Shown: positions 40,945 to 44,200 of the stretch, piece after piece
How the letters are laid out: every line of letters begins with the position of its first letter
Position numbering within the stretch: the first letter of the stretch is position 1
Source: Parafannyhessea sp902761955
GTDB lineage: Bacteria; Actinomycetota; Coriobacteriia; Coriobacteriales; Atopobiaceae
Direction of reading: 5' to 3'
DNA: 44,200 nucleotides
NCBI GenBank assembly: GCA_902761955.1
Contig: CACWMM010000007.1
Coordinates: 1 to 44,200 of the forward strand
Position numbers and translations under genes: made by a program
Notes under the pieces: model-generated
Database searches by the model: none
What the model saw: the letters and a program-made list of their open reading frames with translations, nothing else
What the model was told of the DNA's origin: nothing

Positions 40945-42018
40945 ATGGACCAGAACGAGGTGGACAGGGCCCAGGACAGCAGGGAGCGGCTGCGCTCGGC
41001 CATTCGCCAGACCGCGCCGGGAACCTCGCTCAGGCACGCGCTCGACATGATCATCGCGGGCCACATGGGGGCGCTCATCTGCATAGGCGATACGGACGCC
41101 GTGCTGGCCGCCGGAGACGACGGCTTCAAGCTTGACATATCGTTCACGGCGAACCGGCTGTTCGAGCTCTGCAAGATGGACGGCGCCATCGTGATCGACA
41201 AGGGGCTCACCCAGATCCTGCGCGCAAACTACCACCTGAACCCGGACCCGTCGCTCCCCACGAGCGAGACCGGGATGCGCCACCGCACCGCCGCGCGCAT
41301 GAGCCTGCTCACCAAGGCCATCGTGATCTCCGTCTCGGAACGCCGGCAGGTCGTGAACGTGTTCGTGGACGGCAAGGGCCACCAGCTGCGCACCGTGACG
41401 CAGATCATGGCGTCCGTGAACCAGCTGCTGGTGTCGCTGCAGAGCACGCGCACGCAGCTTGACCGCAGCCTGCTGCGCCTGACCACGCTCGAGCTGGACA
41501 ACTACGTCACGCTTTCCGACATAACGGAGACTATCTACCTGTTTGAGGTGCTGTCCACCGTGGCGGAGCAGCTGGACCGCCTGATCCTTGAGCTGGGAAG
41601 CGAGGGCAAGAGCATCGAGATGCAGCGCGACGAGTTCGTGGGCGACGCGGGCGAGAACTACACGCTGCTGGTGCGCGACTACGCGGCGGACTCCTCGCGT
41701 GAGAACGCGGAGCGCATCCGCAGGCAGCTGCACGAGACGGACAACGCCCGCCTGCGCCAGCCAAAGGTGGTCGCGTCCATCCTGGGCTACGAGGGCAAGG
41801 GCGAGGACTCCATCCTGACGCCTCTGGGCCTGCGGACGCTCTCCAACATCTCCGTGGTGCGCAAGGGCATGGCCGACAAGATCGTGGACGAGTACGGCTC
41901 GCTCCAGAACCTGCTTGACGACATCGAGAAGAACCCGTCGCGCCTGGACAGCGTGGGCGTGGACAACCCCGGCATCCTGGCGGACAGCCTGTACCGCATG
42001 TGGGGCAAGCGCGCATGA
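40945..42018 (+). CDS. disA: DNA integrity scanning diadenylate cyclase DisA
   Basis: DisA makes c-di-AMP from two ATP and reports on DNA structure. The 357-residue product has the N-terminal DAC domain (about 10-150) with the DGA motif at 79-81 and RHRTA at 112-116, a helical spine (about 150-290), and the C-terminal HhH domain ('LGLRTLSNISVVRKGMADKIVDEYGSLQNLLD'). ATG 40945 is preceded by GGGGGTGAG. The stop codon overlaps the ispD start (ATGA). In many Gram-positives radA stands between clpC and disA; here it is absent. Confidence 0.97.
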   Translation: MDQNEVDRAQDSRERLRSAIRQTAPGTSLRHALDMIIAGHMGALICIGDTDAVLAAGDDGFKLDISFTANRLFELCKMDGAIVIDKGLTQILRANYHLNPDPSLPTSETGMRHRTAARMSLLTKAIVISVSERRQVVNVFVDGKGHQLRTVTQIMASVNQLLVSLQSTRTQLDRSLLRLTTLELDNYVTLSDITETIYLFEVLSTVAEQLDRLILELGSEGKSIEMQRDEFVGDAGENYTLLVRDYAADSSRENAERIRRQLHETDNARLRQPKVVASILGYEGKGEDSILTPLGLRTLSNISVVRKGMADKIVDEYGSLQNLLDDIEKNPSRLDSVGVDNPGILADSLYRMWGKRA

Positions 42019-42803
42019 GCGCCCCCAGGCCGTGCGCATGCGCCCTGGCCGAGAAGGACGCGGCCACGCGATCCGGGCGGGACACGTGCGCGATAGTGGT
42101 TGCCGGCGGCGTGGGGTCGCGCTTTGGCGACCCGCGGGGCAAGCAGTACGTGGAGCTGTGCGGGCTGCCCATAGCGTGCTGGGCGGTGCTCGCGCTGGAC
42201 AGGGCGCCCTCCGTGGGGCACATCGTGGTGGTGTGCGCGCCGGAGCGCGAGGACGAGATGTGCAGCGACGTGCTCGGCAGGCTCCGCCTGCGCTGTCCGG
42301 TGACGATTGCCCACGCCGGCGCAACGAGACAGGAGTCCGTGTACTCCGGACTGTGCGCCGTGCCCGGACGCGCGGGCTTCTCGCTCGTGGCCATACACGA
42401 CGCCGCGCGCCCGCTTGTGCGCACGCAGGACGTGGAGCGCTGCATCGCGCGCGTCCGCGGTGACGATTCGATCGCGGGCGCCATATGCGCCGTGCCCAGC
42501 ACGGACACGCTGAAGCTGGTGGAGGGCGGCACCATCGTGGCGACGCCGGACCGCAGCTTCTATTGGTGCGCGCAGACGCCGCAGGTGTTCAGGACGAAGG
42601 CCATCGTTTCCGCTCACCGCGCGGCCATATGGGACGAGTTCGTGGGGACGGACGACGCGTCGCTGGTGGAGCGCCACGGCGGGCGCGTGGTGTGCGTGAA
42701 GTCCAGCCGCGACAACATAAAGGTGACGCTTCCCGAGGACCTGGCCATCGCGGAGACGCTGCTGCAGCGGCGCCTGATCCAGGAGGGCTGCGGCCTTGAG
42801 TGA
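42015..42803 (+). CDS. ispD: 2-C-methyl-D-erythritol 4-phosphate cytidylyltransferase
   Basis: IspD couples CTP to methylerythritol phosphate in the non-mevalonate isoprenoid pathway. The 262-residue product has 'IVVAGGVGSRFG' (the CTP loop, about 26-37), 'KQYVELCGLPI', 'GATRQESVYSGL', 'IHDAARPLV' and 'NIKVTLPEDLAIAE'. The first 20 or so residues are an extra Cys/Ala-rich extension. ATG 42015 overlaps the disA stop (ATGA), so the genes are coupled; ATG 42000 inside disA is a less likely choice. The AGGxG-type loop is GGVGSRFG instead of the common AAGxGxRMG, still compatible with function. Confidence 0.94.
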   Translation: MSAPRPCACALAEKDAATRSGRDTCAIVVAGGVGSRFGDPRGKQYVELCGLPIACWAVLALDRAPSVGHIVVVCAPEREDEMCSDVLGRLRLRCPVTIAHAGATRQESVYSGLCAVPGRAGFSLVAIHDAARPLVRTQDVERCIARVRGDDSIAGAICAVPSTDTLKLVEGGTIVATPDRSFYWCAQTPQVFRTKAIVSAHRAAIWDEFVGTDDASLVERHGGRVVCVKSSRDNIKVTLPEDLAIAETLLQRRLIQEGCGLE

Positions 42804-42812
42804 GGAGGAGAC

Positions 42813-43325
42813 GTGCTTCGCATAGGACACGGGTTCGACGTCCACCGCTTCGCGGAGGGGCGCAGGTGCATCCTGGGCGGCGTGGACGTGCCGAGCCAGA
42901 GGGGGCTTCTGGGCCACTCCGACGCGGACGTGGTGACGCACGCCCTGATGGACGCCATACTGGGCGCGCTTCGCGCCGGCGACATTGGCCAGCTCTTTCC
43001 GGACGACGACCCCGCGTTCGAGGGGGCGGACTCGCTCGTGCTTCTTGCGCGCGTGATGGACGTGGTGCGCGAGCGTGGCGCGCGCGTGCTTGACTGCGAC
43101 TGCACCATAGCGGCGCAGGCGCCTAAGCTCGCGCCGTACCGCGACCAGATGCGCAAGAACCTCGCCCGTGCCATGGGCGTGGACGTGGGTTGCGTGGGCA
43201 TGAAGGCCACCACGACGGAGCGGCTGGGGTTTGTGGGCCGCGAGGAGGGCATCGCCGCGTGGGCCGTGGTGCTTCTGGACGACGGCCAAGGCGACGCCCC
43301 GGGCGCCGGGCGATGTAACGACTGA
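42813..43325 (+). CDS. ispF: 2-C-methyl-D-erythritol 2,4-cyclodiphosphate synthase
   Basis: IspF closes the cyclodiphosphate ring two steps after IspD. The 170-residue product has the metal-binding 'GFDVHRF' (D9, H11), 'GHSDADVVTHALMDAILGA' and 'DIGQLFPD'; the C-terminal part 'MKATTTERLGFVGREEGIAAWAVVLL' is standard. GTG 42813 is preceded by GAGGAGG. It starts 10 bp after ispD, so the two are co-transcribed. The last about 15 residues are a non-conserved tail. Confidence 0.96.
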   Translation: MLRIGHGFDVHRFAEGRRCILGGVDVPSQRGLLGHSDADVVTHALMDAILGALRAGDIGQLFPDDDPAFEGADSLVLLARVMDVVRERGARVLDCDCTIAAQAPKLAPYRDQMRKNLARAMGVDVGCVGMKATTTERLGFVGREEGIAAWAVVLLDDGQGDAPGAGRCND

Positions 43326-43358
43326 GGCGCCCGGGGCCGCGACCCAGGCGCAAAGCGC

Positions 43359-43397
43359 TACAATGCCATGCCATGAACGCACGCGGGCCACGCCCGC
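43359..43397 (+). promoter_or_regulatory. Possible cysS promoter and leader hairpin
   Basis: TACAAT (43359-43364) is a good -10 box but no clear -35 precedes it. GCGGGC-CAC-GCCCGC (43383-43397) is a short hairpin before the ribosome site AAGGAG. No T-box is visible. Confidence 0.4.
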
Positions 43398-43418
43398 TCA
43401 CACCCAAGGAGAACCACG

Positions 43419-44200
43419 ATGCTCGTATACAACTCCCAGACCCACAAGAAGGAAGAGTTCAAGCCCATAGACGAGGGCAAGGTCCGCATGTACGTGTGCG
43501 GCCCCACCGTGTACGACCAGATCCACATAGGCAACGCGCGCACGTTCCTGAGCTTCGACGTGATCCGCCGCTACCTGCAGTACAAGGGCTACGAGGTCAC
43601 GTTTGCCCAGAACCTGACGGACGTGGACGACAAGATCATCAACCGCGCGAACGAGGAGGGCCGCACGGCCGCGGAGGTGGCGGAGGAGTACTCCAACGCC
43701 TTCATCGAGCAGATGCACCGCTTCGGCATCCTCGACCCGGACATCCGCCCGCGCGCCACGCGCGAGATCGAGGCCATGCAGCAGATGATCTTGACCCTGA
43801 TCGAGAAGGGCCACGCATACGCCGCCGACAACGGCGACGTGTACTTCTCGGTACGGTCCGACCACAACTACGGCATCCTGTCCGGACGCGACCTTGACCA
43901 GCTGCGCGCCGGAGAGCGCGTCGAGGTGAACGACCAGAAGCGCGACCCGTTTGACTTCGCGCTGTGGAAGGCCGCGAAGCCCGGCGAGCCCAGCTGGCCG
44001 AGTCCGTGGGGCGACGGCCGTCCCGGCTGGCACACGGAGTGCTGCGCCATGATCCACCGCTACCTGGGTACGCCCATCGACATCCACGGTGGCGGCCAGG
44101 ACCTGGTCTTCCCGCACCACGAGAACGAGACCGCGCAGGCCATGTGCGCATGGGGCCGCCCCCTTGCGAACGTGTGGATGCACACGGGCATGCTCCGCGT
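43419..44200 (+). CDS. cysS: Cysteinyl-tRNA synthetase (5' part, cut by window end)
   Basis: CysRS charges tRNA-Cys. The 260 residues visible start with 'MLVYNSQTHKKEEF', followed by 'MYVCGPTVYDQIHIGNART' (zinc Cys and the HIGN signature of class I synthetases), 'QNLTDVDDKIINRA', 'FDFALWKAAKPGEPSWPSPWGDGRPGWHTECCAM' (the second zinc-ligand block) and 'DIHGGGQDLVFPHHENE' (further zinc ligands). The KMSKS motif lies beyond the window. ATG 43419 follows AAGGAG at a good spacing. It follows ispF by 93 bp. Confidence 0.96.
   Translation, partial: MLVYNSQTHKKEEFKPIDEGKVRMYVCGPTVYDQIHIGNARTFLSFDVIRRYLQYKGYEVTFAQNLTDVDDKIINRANEEGRTAAEVAEEYSNAFIEQMHRFGILDPDIRPRATREIEAMQQMILTLIEKGHAYAADNGDVYFSVRSDHNYGILSGRDLDQLRAGERVEVNDQKRDPFDFALWKAAKPGEPSWPSPWGDGRPGWHTECCAMIHRYLGTPIDIHGGGQDLVFPHHENETAQAMCAWGRPLANVWMHTGMLR

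Overview
The window looks like the chromosome of a high-GC member of the Coriobacteriia (Actinomycetota), probably an Olsenella/Collinsella-like gut or oral anaerobe. The reasons are the GC-rich third codon positions, a dnaK-grpE-dnaJ-hspR operon of actinobacterial type, the type of maltodextrin ABC locus, and the mixture of actinobacterial regulators with a Firmicutes-like greA-lysS-clpC-disA-ispD-ispF-cysS synteny. The genus assignment is inference from gene content; no database was consulted.

Layout. 1-2000: a visibly less GC-rich accessory segment with no convincing gene before 627. It holds two copies of a perfect 20-bp palindrome around a hairpin-rich stretch, followed by an AbiEi/AbiEii (type IV) toxin-antitoxin pair. 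2174-3802: a DUF5067-like lipoprotein, a small membrane protein and a convergent YfcE-type phosphodiesterase. 4106-8334: the dnaK-grpE-dnaJ-hspR chaperone operon. 8534-13340: a stand-alone hisC, a PucR-type regulator, and an ornithine-cyclodeaminase-family gene with a class I/II aminotransferase. 13543-19551: clpB, a PASTA membrane protein, two low-complexity hypotheticals and an Hsp20 gene. 19760-28436: a maltodextrin locus (GH13 enzyme and divergent LacI regulator, binding protein, two permeases, 4-alpha-glucanotransferase, MalK/MsmK ATPase). 28698-33041: HAD phosphatase, cysE-cysK, a LytTR-type regulator with an NTF2-like domain, and a spermidine-synthase-like methyltransferase. 33203-44200: TatA-like protein with a zinc ribbon, greA, an unusual lysS fusion, a GntR regulator, clpC, disA, ispD, ispF and the 5' part of cysS.

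How it works together. Three heat-shock units (dnaK operon, clpB, hsp20) carry the same 25-bp inverted repeat AATCTAA-N11-TTAGATT (allowing one mismatch) upstream. hspR is the last gene of the dnaK operon, so these sites are the obvious candidate operators of a local HspR regulon, although they do not match the textbook HAIR element. The sugar locus is a self-contained import and breakdown unit under a LacI repressor whose promoter region carries two AACGTT-centred boxes.

The most unusual signals are four. First, a dispersed 12-mer, GGCGAGAAGARC, found ten times, six of them in gene-free DNA and mostly at the tip of small GC hairpins. Second, a lysyl-tRNA synthetase fused to an HD phosphohydrolase domain and a MetRS-C-like tRNA-binding domain. 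Third, the palindrome-flanked, hairpin-dense element next to the AbiE system, with a 68-bp imperfect duplication bracketing that system. Fourth, the shared heat-shock operator and start-site motif. All counts and alignments were done by eye.
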